Assembly: GCA_963921825.1 (NCBI GenBank)
Contig: OY997594.1
Coordinates: forward strand, 10,421,001 to 10,485,000
DNA length: 64,000 nucleotides
DNA from: Erodium maritimum
Taxonomy: Eukaryota; Streptophyta; Magnoliopsida; Geraniales; Geraniaceae
Direction: 5' to 3'
Positions 12,670-23,148 of this stretch are shown one piece after another (positions within the stretch are counted from its first letter, which is position 1; the number at the start of each line of letters is the position of its first letter). Under the pieces are notes generated by a model. The model had not been told where the DNA came from and did no database searches. It was given only the letters and a program-made list of their open reading frames with translations. Made by a program: the position numbers and the translations under genes.

Positions 12670-12885
12670 TTAACCTCCACAGGCAGCACCACACCCAGCT
12701 CCGCAGTTGGATGCATGGGCATCAGTAGCTTGGCTGGACTTGTCTTTGGATGCTCCATCTGCACAAGCAAAGATGATGGCTCCGATGCCAGATATGGTGA
12801 CAATAGCTGCCCAGAAGAGGAACACCACACTGCTCAAGCCTTCGTGGCTGCTCTCTCCTGCCAAAAATGTCAGTTCCCTTACCAT
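12670..12885 (-). CDS. Small Cys/Gly-rich single-pass membrane protein
   Basis: A 71-residue frame starting at the ATG at 12885. The first 20 residues are polar (FLAGESSHEGLSS). A hydrophobic segment follows at about 21-44, with FLFWAAIVTISG as its core. The tail is short and polar and ends in CGAGCGAACGG, a Cys/Gly-rich end. Small plant proteins of this layout exist and have no established function. The frame is uninterrupted, begins with a good ATG, and its composition differs from its AT-rich surroundings, which supports a real gene. Membrane insertion is predicted from the sequence only. The Cys-rich end might be lipid-modified or bind metal, but nothing here shows that. Confidence 0.65.
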   Translation of the reverse strand: MVRELTFLAGESSHEGLSSVVFLFWAAIVTISGIGAIIFACADGASKDKSSQATDAHASNCGAGCGAACGG

Positions 12886-13203
12886 CTCCTCCTGTTCCTT
12901 CTGTCTTGTGGATTAGAAGCCAGGCCAAAGTTGATACCTGATAGTATTTAAGTGTTGTGGAGGGTCAAATGTAGACTAAGCTGAGAGCCTGGTCTTGGTA
13001 ATAATGAGGCATATCAGCCTGCCATAAGAACTTGGCTTGCTTTATAACATTTTGAATGTCAACTATTGACCTGTGGTGGTGGAGTCACTGTATGTGGGGA
13101 AGATGTACTTTGGGTATTGACATTTGGAAAGGTTTCAGATAGGAGGACACATTGGACATTTCCAAATGCCTTTATTATCTTCGAAGCTTTGTAGTTTTTT
13201 GAC
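12886..13203. other. Upstream region of the small membrane protein gene
   Basis: No other gene seen. It probably includes the 5' leader and promoter of the minus-strand gene ending at 12885; a leader intron cannot be excluded. Confidence 0.3.
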
Positions 13204-13206
13204 TTA

Positions 13207-13491
13207 GAGTATCCACAACCATTCGTCGGCAGCTGGCGAGATGGCGCTGGCGGGGACAATAAAAAATCATTTTTTTGGCTTATAGCCAACACTCCCAGCC
13301 AGCACCCCACAATGGTAGTCCTTTTGGTTGGCTTTATGATAACCCTTTCCTTCATATTTTTGCTCCCCGCTAGCGATAAGGGCTGACGATGAGCTAACAG
13401 CCAACACTCCCAGCCAGCAATTTTAAATTAATTTCTCTCTCTTCTCGTTTTTGCTCCCAGCCGGCTCCCTGCCAGCCCACTGTGGATGCTC
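13207..13491. mobile_element. Tourist-like MITE, TTA target duplication
   Basis: A 285-bp non-coding element bounded by TTA (13204-13206 and 13492-13494). It starts GAGTATCCACAACCAT and ends ACTGTGGATGCTC, the imperfect inverse of the start. Internally, a GCCAACACTCCCAGCCAGCA unit occurs twice, near 13285 and 13400. The termini match the PIF/Harbinger-derived GAGCATCCAC class of MITE. It is distinct in body sequence from the MITE at 6421-6711. Confidence 0.75.
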
Positions 13492-13805
13492 TTAGCAAAT
13501 ATTACTCAATGGAAAGGCCTTCCTAGTATTTTGACATTTTCAAAGGGTATTCTTGATTGGATTTAAACACTACTAATTCATGTCCTAATAAACTGATTAG
13601 TTATGTTTTATAGGCCTTCCTTCTTTTACCAGACCAGCTTTTGGCTAAGATCCTACCACCAACCCCAACTTGAATTTTTTATTTAACAGGATTATGTTTA
13701 AGCTGATTGGATGGGAGGGCCAAGTTCAAAATGGCGGCTCATGACATTCTTGGCTTTTTGACAAGGTTGCTAGCCATTAGGTTTATCAAGTAGTGATCTA
13801 TAGGC

Positions 13806-13892
13806 TACTGCTTCTGTCCTAATAAGGTGCCTGTATGGGTACTGCTGCTTCTGTCCTAATAAGGTGCCTGTAGGGGTACTGCTGCTTCTGTC
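13806..13892. repeat. 37-bp tandem repeat, about 2.4 copies
   Basis: The string CTTCTGTCCTAATAAGG begins at 13811 and again at 13848, and CTTCTGTC begins again at 13885, giving an exact 37-base period with few mismatches. It lies in spacer DNA with no gene nearby. Confidence 0.8.
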
Positions 13893-14528
13893 TGATACAG
13901 ACAATTATGATGGTTACAATGAAACCACCTCTTCTGGCCTCAAGGCATTTCTTGGTTTGTAACGCGGAAACAAGCCAGCCACAAGTGGTAATATGAAGAT
14001 GAGGATTGGCCATGGCAAAATAGATATAACAACAACATTACGGCACTGATTGTGTTTTTGTCTGCAACAACATGTGGACAGGGTTTGGAGGTTCATAAAA
14101 AACAGAGATGTGAAAAATCAATCCAAATTATCAAAATTGTGTACACATTGAAATGGTCAAATCCTCAGACTCAGAACCTTGGAAGTATTGAGAAGTGCAC
14201 AACTAAATGTCTATATTATATTGAGCATGCCCTGAAAAATAAGTCTTTTTATTTAATCGATGTGGGAGCTGTAGAATTATTTGCTGAGTTTCAGGCAGTC
14301 TGCATATGTGCAGTTTATGCTCGGGACCGCTTGAGCATGATTTGGAGGAGTCCAGGTCCAGCTATGTTTGGAACCGTTTGAGCATGACTTGGAGCTAAAG
14401 GTATAACTATTACTCTATACTTCAAATTACTCTGAATCAGTTGGTGGTTATTGTTGTTTTTTGGGTTAACTTGAGGTCATAACGTTGAACTAAAATTAGA
14501 TTTTAGATCATATCCCTAGGATGGGCGT

Positions 14529-14701
14529 GTTCTTACATCATAACGGTTGACTATCAAATGTATTAAAAAATGGCTGATTATAATAATTTACGATGAAAAG
14601 CGTTGTTGAAAACTAGGCAATTTTGATACATAATAATAGTTTATGAAATTTATTTGTTACAATAGAAGAAAAAAGTTCGTCTAAGGTTATGATGTAAGAA
14701 C
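14529..14701. repeat. Short element with 16-bp perfect terminal inverted repeats
   Basis: GTTCTTACATCATAAC at 14529-14544 is matched exactly by its reverse complement at 14686-14701, with about 140 bases of AT-rich DNA between. This may be a small MITE or a relic of one; no clean target duplication was found. Confidence 0.5.
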
Positions 14702-15199
14702 TAATCATAGTACAACGAGACTATCTAGGGTTTTCCCTTGTTTTTTTCACTTGCATGCATCAGTAACCCAAGCTGATAAGGATTGCCAAGATTTTATATC
14801 AAGTGGGATGATCAGAATTTAAGATACACTAGTTTGCAACCTGACAGAATCTCATTAGATACTACCTATAGTTCCCATAAGGCTACCACAAATACACAGT
14901 AAGATCTAAAACATTGATTCCTAGTCCCCAAATCAGAATACCCAAAATTGAATCACTTGACACAACCAGCCAAACCCTGCAGATGGGTTTTTATATGTTT
15001 ATATATTTTCATCATTCCCCAGTTTGCAATGTCCAGTGGTCGTTATTTAGTTGTTCCCACTATTCATCCAGTACAAAAAGAACAAAAAAGCTATCACACA
15101 ATACACACTGATGAGTATAAATTTATCATGTGCACCGCCATGGAACTAGAAACCCACTTATATATATATATATATATATAGGTCCCTGCTTTCCTTAAC
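14702..15199. promoter_or_regulatory. Upstream region of the bHLH gene with a (TA)n tract
   Basis: No gene. A TA dinucleotide run of about 22 bases ends at 15180, only about 20 bases before the ATG at 15200. A run like this could supply a TATA-like element or simply be a variable microsatellite in the 5' leader. Confidence 0.35.
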
Positions 15200-17040
15200 A
15201 TGAACAACTCATTACCAAGTTGGGGTAGAATGGCTGAATATGATTCTAATGATATGGGGAAGCTGTCCATGAACCACGGAGACTTCTCTTTGTTTCCTGA
15301 TTATGGTGTCACTGTGGTACCAAATTCTTGGTTTGAAACATCAGCTTCTTCGCACTCAGGTGCTCCTGAAGGTGACCATGTTCAGGACATTTTCAAGGTC
15401 TTGCCCGATGTTCAGGCACCAGCACAGGGGAGTTCAAGCGTGGAAAGTATGATGGAGTTTCTATTAGAACCGGAGGAGGGCGAAATGAAGGCTGATGAAA
15501 AGGATATCTTAAAATGTCAAAGCCATGTAAGTAACTAGGAGGTTTCATGAGTATTGCTTGCCTATAAATTTTTTCCTTCTTGCTTCCACTAACTTCTTTT
15601 ATCAATAGGGGATTGCTGGAGTATCTAGAGAACCGAAAGGAAAGCAAGAATATGTACAAAATAAAAGAATACGTTCTGCTGAAGAACATAACAAGTCCGA
15701 GCGGGTGAGCATGACTGCTAAAAATATCCATCCTTTCAGTATAAGTTCTGTCACTCCTTTTCCTGACTGTTGCCTTGATTTTCGATAGATGCGTAGGGAT
15801 CGGATCAATATGAAGATGAAAACTTTGCAAGAATTGATTCCCAACTGTAACAAGGTGATGCAGCTATCCATTCTAATATCCTGTACTCAATTCTACAGTT
15901 CTAGTGCATATAATTCAGGGGGATAACTTTAAACTATCCCTTTGAATCACCCACTTATGAAAAAACTACCTTTTGAAAAAATGTCCCTACATCTTCATCT
16001 CCTTCATCAGACGTTTTATGTTTCATTTCATTTTATATAGTTGATTAGGATTAAAGTTTTGATAACAATAAAGGAAACAACTCATGACAGTATTCATTTG
16101 CAAGAAAGCTGGCATTAGCAAAGTAGTTCAGAATTCAAGTTAGTGAGCTAGATTAGTTGCTCTTTAGCATACTACGTGTGATGCTTGCGGCATACTTTGG
16201 AAGTGTGCTTGACACTGAATAGTTACGCGTTAGTGCAGACAGACAGAGCTTCGATGCTGGATGATGCCATTGAATATCTCAAAGCCCTAAAGCTCCAAGT
16301 TCATGTAATTTCTTCATCTTCATTTCTGTCTATCCAAACATTATGCTAGTTTAACCATAATTACCATTGATAGGTTGCTAATGACATACTGTCTAACTTC
16401 ATGTATATTAGATGATGTCTGTGGGTGGTTCTGCTCTCTGCCAAGCTCCATATCTATCACCAACTTCGATCCAAACAGTACAGGTTCCTAATTTCTCCCC
16501 ATTCCTTCAAATGAGGCCAGGACTAGGCTTTGGAGTGGGAGGAGTTGGGATGGGAATGGCTGGTATATGTTACAACCCAAGCTTTCCTATGATGTCAATT
16601 CCTTCAGCCAGTCTCCATCCATCACCACCACCTTCTTCAGGAGTGCCTGTAATGTCCAACTGTGCAGATCCTTCTGCCCCTCAGTTTCAAGTCCCATTTT
16701 TTCCTTCACAACCGCTGCCCACAACTGGTGCCATGCCTGTTAATGTTATGCAACCGATAATCACCCCTGCATTCTGCCATCCAAATCAAGGAGAATCTGC
16801 CTCTAGAAGCATACCAAGTGTCATGACTGATTCGCACCAAGTGCCTATTGTACCTCAGGTTCGATTCGTCCCTTCCTGTTTAGTGGAAATTCACAATTTG
16901 AATACAATGTTACTTTGATGCATGTCATTGAATTTTATATGATTTTTATTCTGATTCTGCACATTTTCGAATGATCACAGAGTTGCAGGTCTCCTAGGTT
17001 TCCATCACCAGTGAGAATGCAGAGAACTGATCGGAGCTAG
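15200..17040 (+). CDS. bHLH transcription factor, PIF subfamily
   Basis: Six exons (15200-15526, 15609-15704, 15789-15854, 16239-16304, 16412-16858, 16981-17040), all phase 0 with GT-AG introns, encode 353 residues. Exons 2-4 carry the bHLH domain. The basic region is HNKSERMRRDRIN, with the H, E and R residues that contact a G-box; helix 1 holds LQELIPNCNK and helix 2 DRASMLDDAIEYLKALKLQV. This exon pattern and helix sequence are typical of phytochrome-interacting factors and their relatives. The C-terminal half is rich in Pro, Met and Gly (GFGVGGVGMGMAG). I do not see the usual N-terminal active-phytochrome-binding motif, so direct phytochrome B binding is doubtful. A start at the second Met (15230) is possible. 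The expected role is nuclear, DNA-binding and probably light or growth related. Confidence 0.88.
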
Positions 17041-18901
17041 TTCAACAAAGACACTGACAGATGCAGAGAACTGATCCGAGTTCAAATAAAAAACGCAGCA
17101 GCTCTGTTACAAGTGGTGTCCACATTTCTTTCCCAAGAAATGCCCCTAAATATTTTTAGCTTGTTACACTGGAACTGTGACCAAGTGGGTGGTTACTTAG
17201 GCTTATAGTATATGATGTTCTTAGCTGTAGTGCAAAAGGTACAAGTAAAAATGTCCTACCTTCTCGATTTTTGCCGTCTGATTTTGGAGGTATGGTTTTT
17301 TGGTGGATCCAGATAAAATGTATCCACTCCTTACCCTTCTATTCCTCACAATACAGATGGTTTACTGTTTTAAACCCTTCTGAAGTTGCTCTTTAATGTT
17401 AAATGATTCGATATATCTTTTCCCTTTACTTGAACTGTCAACACAAGACAGTTTGGTCTATTTAGCTGAACAAATTATAAAAGGTTCAAAGAAGCTTATA
17501 TAAGTCCCAGCAACAGACAGCATCCAAAGACAAGTGTGTCTGAAATATCAATTTCCATACTCATGACTGCCGCTGCCATTACATCTTTATAATGAAAGGT
17601 TGAAAATTACAAGGTAGAGGTTTTGGTACCAGAAATAACCCTTTAAGCTCACTCCCACAACAAATGTCACATAATTTGTTCAACAACCAATTGACACCAA
17701 AATTTAATCTAATAAGTATAAAAAGAAATGAGTTCAATACAAGAACTACACCCAATTCATTCCTTGATACTTACCTTATCTTTTTGTATTTCCTGCAACA
17801 GTTGGAAGGCCTTTTTGTGTTGATGCATTTGATTAAGTTCAATGAAAATTAATTAACTTTTGTTAAGCTATAGAGAGGAAAAAGTAAAGCAATTCCTAGA
17901 AAATCAGACCTGTGTTTAAGGGATTTTAGGGCGGTCTACTTTGATAAGTTTCCCACAGTCATACTTAATTAACTTCTAAAATAAAATATCTGATTATAAA
18001 ACAATTGAGTATAGTAAAGTAGGCAGCATTTAGAAGTGGAGTCTCTTATTCTATGCATTTGAACTGAAGTTGTTCAAGTTTTAGTGGAATGATGAATATT
18101 ATTAATACAATCGGAAAAATTAGTATTTTTTGAGGTTATGAGATTCGAACTCGTATTATGTCAGAGATGATTAACTCAACTAAAGGCTCAAATTGATAGT
18201 TGAAAGCGCAATTATAATTTCATATATATTCTAACATGCATCTTTATGCTTAAACCCGTATACATGCATAGATGTGAAGACGGAGTTTTTAAAAGAGAAT
18301 CCAGAGCACTAGAGAGAAGGCACAATAAAAGACCCATTAGAGGATACAAGATGAATAGATTAATAATAGGTGATAGCATATTAAAAGACCAACTTAACTT
18401 AAAAACTAAAGCTAAAAGTTGAAAACTCAATTATAACATTATTTTGTATTTATAACAATGAGTGTTTCAGACTTTCAGTGACCTGATTGAATTATATGGA
18501 ACTGGTCAAGTTGTTAATAGAAATCCTTCCTCAGAAGTAATAAAAAAAACACCCAAGCCACATAGCACATCTTCAACAAGTATACTAGTATTTAGTAAAC
18601 TTGTAACATACACTACTTCTAATCCCCTCATCAGAAACAAGTTCATTAACACTATCTCAAACCTCTGCAGGAATGTGGTTGCCAATGTTTAAAACAATAA
18701 GGTTCTTACATTTACATATGATGGGTTCTTTACTTCGCAATAGTAACAGCATTGACATCATCAAACACACATTTACCAAATCCAATCTATTAAAGTGACA
18801 TTATCTGTATAAACATTGCTCACTAATATAGCCATACTGTTGTTCTTGAACATCAAACTTCCCCCCTAGAGAAGTAGACAACCACGGCAAGCAATCTGTG
18901 A
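17041..18901. other. Intergenic region, 3' flanks of two convergent genes
   Basis: No gene supported. The left part should hold the 3' UTR of the bHLH gene and the right part the 3' UTR of the minus-strand DUF1218 gene. Around 18120-18230 and 18290-18430 there are sequences resembling dispersed repeats, but no element ends could be fixed. Confidence 0.35.
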
Positions 18902-20673
18902 CTAGACCTTCTCAAACTCACTACCCTGTTGATGCTGCTGAGTAGAATTAGGAGCCGCCATGCCAATGCCTTCATTTTGGTGCTTCTCCCATCCACCGGT
19001 ATCAGCTCTGCTGTGAGCCCAATAGTAAATGATTGAGCCTACCAGTGACAGCAAGGTTAGGGCTGCTCCAGCTGCAAACACCCCCTTACGTAGGGTGGCA
19101 CATGATATGTGCTCTACTTGAAACACTCCTCTGTATTTTGTGTGGTATGCATTTTTTGCTGAACCTGCTAGCAAGCACGCCTCCGCTCCCAGAAAGGTTA
19201 CCCTAATTACATTTTCCAAAAAAAATATGTAAGCAAAGCAGAGCTAATTTGGAATCAACAAGATCACAAGCCTTTTGGCTTGCATGAAATTTCAGTCACT
19301 TTTTCTCCATCAATTTTGGAGGACCAGACCAGTTTATCCAGAAGCTCCTACCTAGGTCAGTTTGGCATTGCTTTAATTATTAGACGCTTCCATGAGAATA
19401 CACCATCAAAATGAATGGACTGTCAAGTCTTGTAAACAAAGACAACAAGAGGGTATACAGGGGTTTAATGCAATTTCAGTTGATCTGCTCATTTTGCTAA
19501 GCCATCACTTTAAGATGGTTTAGGGGTTTACAAGCTGAGTCATAAGTCACATATCCTTAAATTCTAAAGTGGTTAGCTAATCCAAAATCTATATTACACA
19601 CGCACAACATGGAAAAGCAAATGACTCGAACCATAAACTTAAGATTGCAACATAAGAGTTACCTATCAAATACCAAACTAGCTATTGCAGCACACCAATT
19701 CATAAAGTTTCATATTAAAGCTATCTACTATGAAGTAGAAAGGTTTGGATTTCCTCAACAAAACCCTTTTACTCAGACAAAATCACCTTGACACAAGCTG
19801 TAAACATGACATGACACCCAATTCCATAAATCCTTTTGTATTCCAAACAACATTTCACAAAATATAAAACCCTAACTGGAATAGGTCATTGTGCCGGGCT
19901 ACTGAATTGGCAGCCTGATCCAATCCAATCCAATAACTTATGCACATTAGCACCACTACAATTTCAAAACCCACAAGCTATATGATACAAGGAACCACCA
20001 GCCACTCTAGTGGGACTAACTATATATATATAACTCCTGACCATTTCAATTCATGCCCTTACAACAGCTTCACAAAAAAAGATCAAATTTTGATTGACAC
20101 CCACCTACTGAATGCAGACAAATCTCATTATTTTGGCTCTATGTTAGTCGGTGGAAGGATATTTTAGGATCTTTATATAAAGCAAAATAATCACATGCTA
20201 TAGAAGAAAGAAAAAAACTTGGGAAAAAGTAACAAGAGCTTGGAAAAGGGTAAAGTAGATAAACATCATACACATACGGAGAGTAGAGCATAAATTACCA
20301 GGAGAAGATGAAGAAGAAGATGGCGCAGACGGTGTTCCTGCCGCTGACCAGCCCTTTCCCAAAGCAGAGACACCTGGTGACGCCGTAAATCACCGTCTGG
20401 CTAATCAACAGAAGCCCAAACGCTGACAGTCCGTACAAGGTCGACGCGTCCGATCCGTATAAACAGTACGTCTTGTCGTCGTACTGGTCGGGCACCACCT
20501 TCGCCTGTAAACAGAGACCCACTTAACTTAGTGACAGAGGAAACCATAGCACGGAGAGATAAATCGGATAAATGGGTTACCGTGCTGCGGCGGCGTTCTG
20601 CTCCGACGGCGAAAACGAAGGCGATGAGGTGAAGGGATGTGACGACGGCGAGAACGGTGACGGAGAGCGCCAT
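18902..20673 (-). CDS. DUF1218 family membrane protein (MWL-like)
   Basis: Three exons, 20673-20581, 20504-20299 and 19202-18902, encode 199 residues. The first intron is phase 0; the second is phase 2, giving W-V-T-F-L-G across the junction. Both have GT-AG ends. The first 25 residues form a hydrophobic, signal-like helix (MALSVTVLAVVTSLHLIAF). Further hydrophobic segments are LYGLSAFGLLLISQTVIYGV, the one containing VCAIFFFIFSWVTFLGAEAC, and GVFAAGAALTLLSLVGSIIY. This makes a four-helix membrane protein with several conserved cysteines, the layout of DUF1218 proteins. In Arabidopsis some members (MODIFYING WALL LIGNIN) affect secondary wall lignin. Which subgroup this belongs to was not tested. 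The second intron is 1.1 kb; the tail is polar and Gln-rich. Confidence 0.85.
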
Positions 20674-21251
20674 TTCGGAACTTTCTCTCTCAGTCAGTCA
20701 GTAGTAGTAGCGGCAGCAGAGAGAAGTGTGGTGCGAGAGACGAGGGTCCTGCTTTTCTTTTTGTTCTGATCTCGAATTTCAACTTTACCCTTTAATTATA
20801 TATATATTTTTAATTATTTTGGATGCTTGGTGGGAATTCTGATCCTGTGGTGGAGGCAACAGTGGGGATCGGTGGATGGGAGGTATTGGGCCTTGGGATC
20901 TGTAGGGTGTGTGGAAGGTCACACGAGGTGGTATGTGATTGGTGGAAGTTGAGTGTGTCCAGTGGAGATAAAAGGAGGGGAATTTTTCAGAGGGTGGGCC
21001 CTGGTAAACTGACCCGATTGACTAATTGGTCCGAAAGGCCAGCTGGACCTTTGCTTTCTTGTCGGAAACGGTAGTTTACTCGCGGCCAGGAGGTATCGGA
21101 TTTCCCTGTTTAGTGGATTATCCGCTTTGAAGCCACCAACTCAACTCATGGAAATAGAACCTATGCATAATCACTCCAAACAACAAACACATTTCAAACT
21201 CAATCTCAACAATATAGATCTTAAATAGCATTTAAGTGAAATAACGGATAT
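20674..21251. promoter_or_regulatory. Upstream region of the DUF1218 gene
   Basis: No gene. The first 100 bases hold a CT-rich (coding strand) leader and a TA-rich run near 20798-20815 that could be the core promoter. The rest shows no recognisable structure. Confidence 0.3.
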
Positions 21252-21562
21252 TGTTATAAGATGACATGTATATATTATGTGTGGTCATCACAATTTACAT
21301 GTCATTACTACTTGTATGTCAATGTCTTTGTATTAGACAGTGATACACTAAACCCTCAACTCAATACACAACACTTTTGGCAAGACACTTCTCAAGATAT
21401 GAATAAAAATTCTCTCTACTTTCCAACTCTCAATCTTAAGTGTTCTTTCTTGTTTGTTCGGTAACCAACCCGTAGACACCAACATTTGTATTACTTTGAG
21501 CCATTGACGTCTTGGTGTTGGTTTCATCTAAACTCGATCTTATAAAAACGAGTTTCACGACA
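21252..21562 (+). mobile_element. Possible 5' LTR of a gag-only copia-type element
   Basis: The stretch begins TGTTATAAGATGACATG, typical of small copia-type LTRs, and ends just before CGTTATCAGCATGA, close to the CACGTTATCAGCACGA sequence often found between LTR and gag in plant copia elements. A gag-like frame follows at 21604. No matching 3' LTR was found, so the right border is uncertain; an alternative end is the CCAACA at 21484. Confidence 0.4.
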
Positions 21563-21603
21563 CGTTATCAGCATGATTTGCTCTATCGTCTAGGTATCAA
21601 AGG

Positions 21604-22562
21604 ATGGAGAACTTGACAAAGTTCCAAGTATGCCCCCCTCAGACAGGATGAGAAAAATTATTATGAATGAGAACTGGACACGACTCTCCATTTAAGATCT
21701 CAGAATCTTGAAGACGTCATAATAGAAGAGAATAAGGAATTTGTGAAAAACAAAGTCCATGCCACAATTTTAATTTGTCATCATACGCAGACAGACCCAC
21801 GGGTAGAATACTTGGCTGACAAGGACTCACTTGAATTATGGGTTATGATCAAGAAGAGGTTTGAGCATATGAAAGAAATAGCTCTTCCTCGTGCCCTATA
21901 TGACTTGTCTAATATCAAGTTACAACATTTTAAGTCTGTAAATGAGTACAATTCAACCATGTTTAAAATTGTTTTCAAGTTTCGAAGTTGTGGAGAAAAG
22001 ATAACTGATGAATCTATGCTTGAGAAAATATTCTCCACATTCCACTCCTCGAATATGCTCCTGTGGCAACAATATCCAGAGCGAAAGTTTCAAAAATTTA
22101 CAGAGCTTATTGCATGTTTGCTCGTTGCTGAGCAGAAACTGAATTATTAATGAAAAACCATCAACCTCGCCTTGTAGTCAGTGCTCCATTCTCAGAAGTG
22201 AATGTGACAAGATATGATGGGAGCTTTGGACCCATACAAGGCCGAGAACCCTTTCGTGATCGAGGTCGTGGTCGTAGTCATGGTTATGGGCATAACAATT
22301 TGCAACCTTATGGAAGAGATGACAAGGTGTATCCCCAGAAGTGGAACCAATATGAGAAAGGAAAAATCCCACAAAACCAGGCTCTCGGAAATACTGACAC
22401 CAAATGTTACCGATGTGGTGGAACTAATCATTGGCCACATGTTTGTCACGTACCAAACCACTTGGAAAAATTGTACCAAGAATCCACCAGGGGGAAAGAG
22501 AATGTCATTGAGATACATTTTATTAATCACGTGAGCCCTGAAGATGCTCCGGTCAAGCTTAT
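21604..22562 (+). pseudogene. Ty1/copia-type gag pseudogene, 5' part
   Basis: A gag-only reading frame. It starts MENLTKFQV at 21604 and is soon broken by stops. From 21743 to 22150 it shows the UBN2-type gag region (LWVMIKKRFEH, LPRALYDLSNIKLQHFKSV, LVAEQK). A one-base-class frameshift near 22139 moves it to the frame at 22150-22562, which has an Arg/Gly-rich stretch and a CCHC knuckle, CYRCGGTNHWPHVC. The frame is cut by the LTR insertion starting at 22563 and resumes at 28458, where VPDFFKDDDGDIG follows VKLI in phase once one target copy is removed. No protease, integrase or reverse transcriptase is present, so the element depended on others even before it decayed. Confidence 0.75.
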
Positions 22563-23148
22563 TGTCACGCCCCAAATCCGGTATTGACCGGACTCAAGAC
22601 GCGACCGGAATTAAAGTAGAAAAACAATAATTAAATGTCAAACCTTCATAAAATCAAGATAAACTATCTCAAATCCACAACGATAAAATAATTCCAAAAC
22701 TTCCGATGAGTCACAGCTCAAGATAAAGAGTCAAATAAATAATGTTTAAAACACAAGACCAACATAACTCTAAAATAAACCCCAAGATGTCCAAAAGCTC
22801 ACGAGCCTCGAACTCACTAGACATCAGCTACGCCTGTAAAACAGTAAGAAAACCAAAGGGGGATGAGCTTACGCGTAGGGAAAACCTTAACAACTCAACC
22901 CTTAGGTCAATACTGTACTGGATAAGCAGATAACTCGAATAACAGTAAAGAAAATACGATTAACAATGGAATAATGAGTAACAAGATAGAATAAGATAAA
23001 TACGAAGAAATAATATATAAAATATCATAACGATTAAAAAGGATTAATTGATATCACGCCAATCACTTGCTTTCTCAAGCCTCCGATCCATGAATAAATT
23101 CTAGTGTCACCTCGGTTCCCATATCCCGATCCACTAGAGTATTCATAT

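Noticed and set aside
12850..12885. ATG-GTAAGG at the start of the small membrane protein, resembling a splice donor, with a TTGGCAG about 30 bases on
   Set aside because: The implied intron would be about 30 bases, too short for a plant intron, and the sequence reads through in frame.
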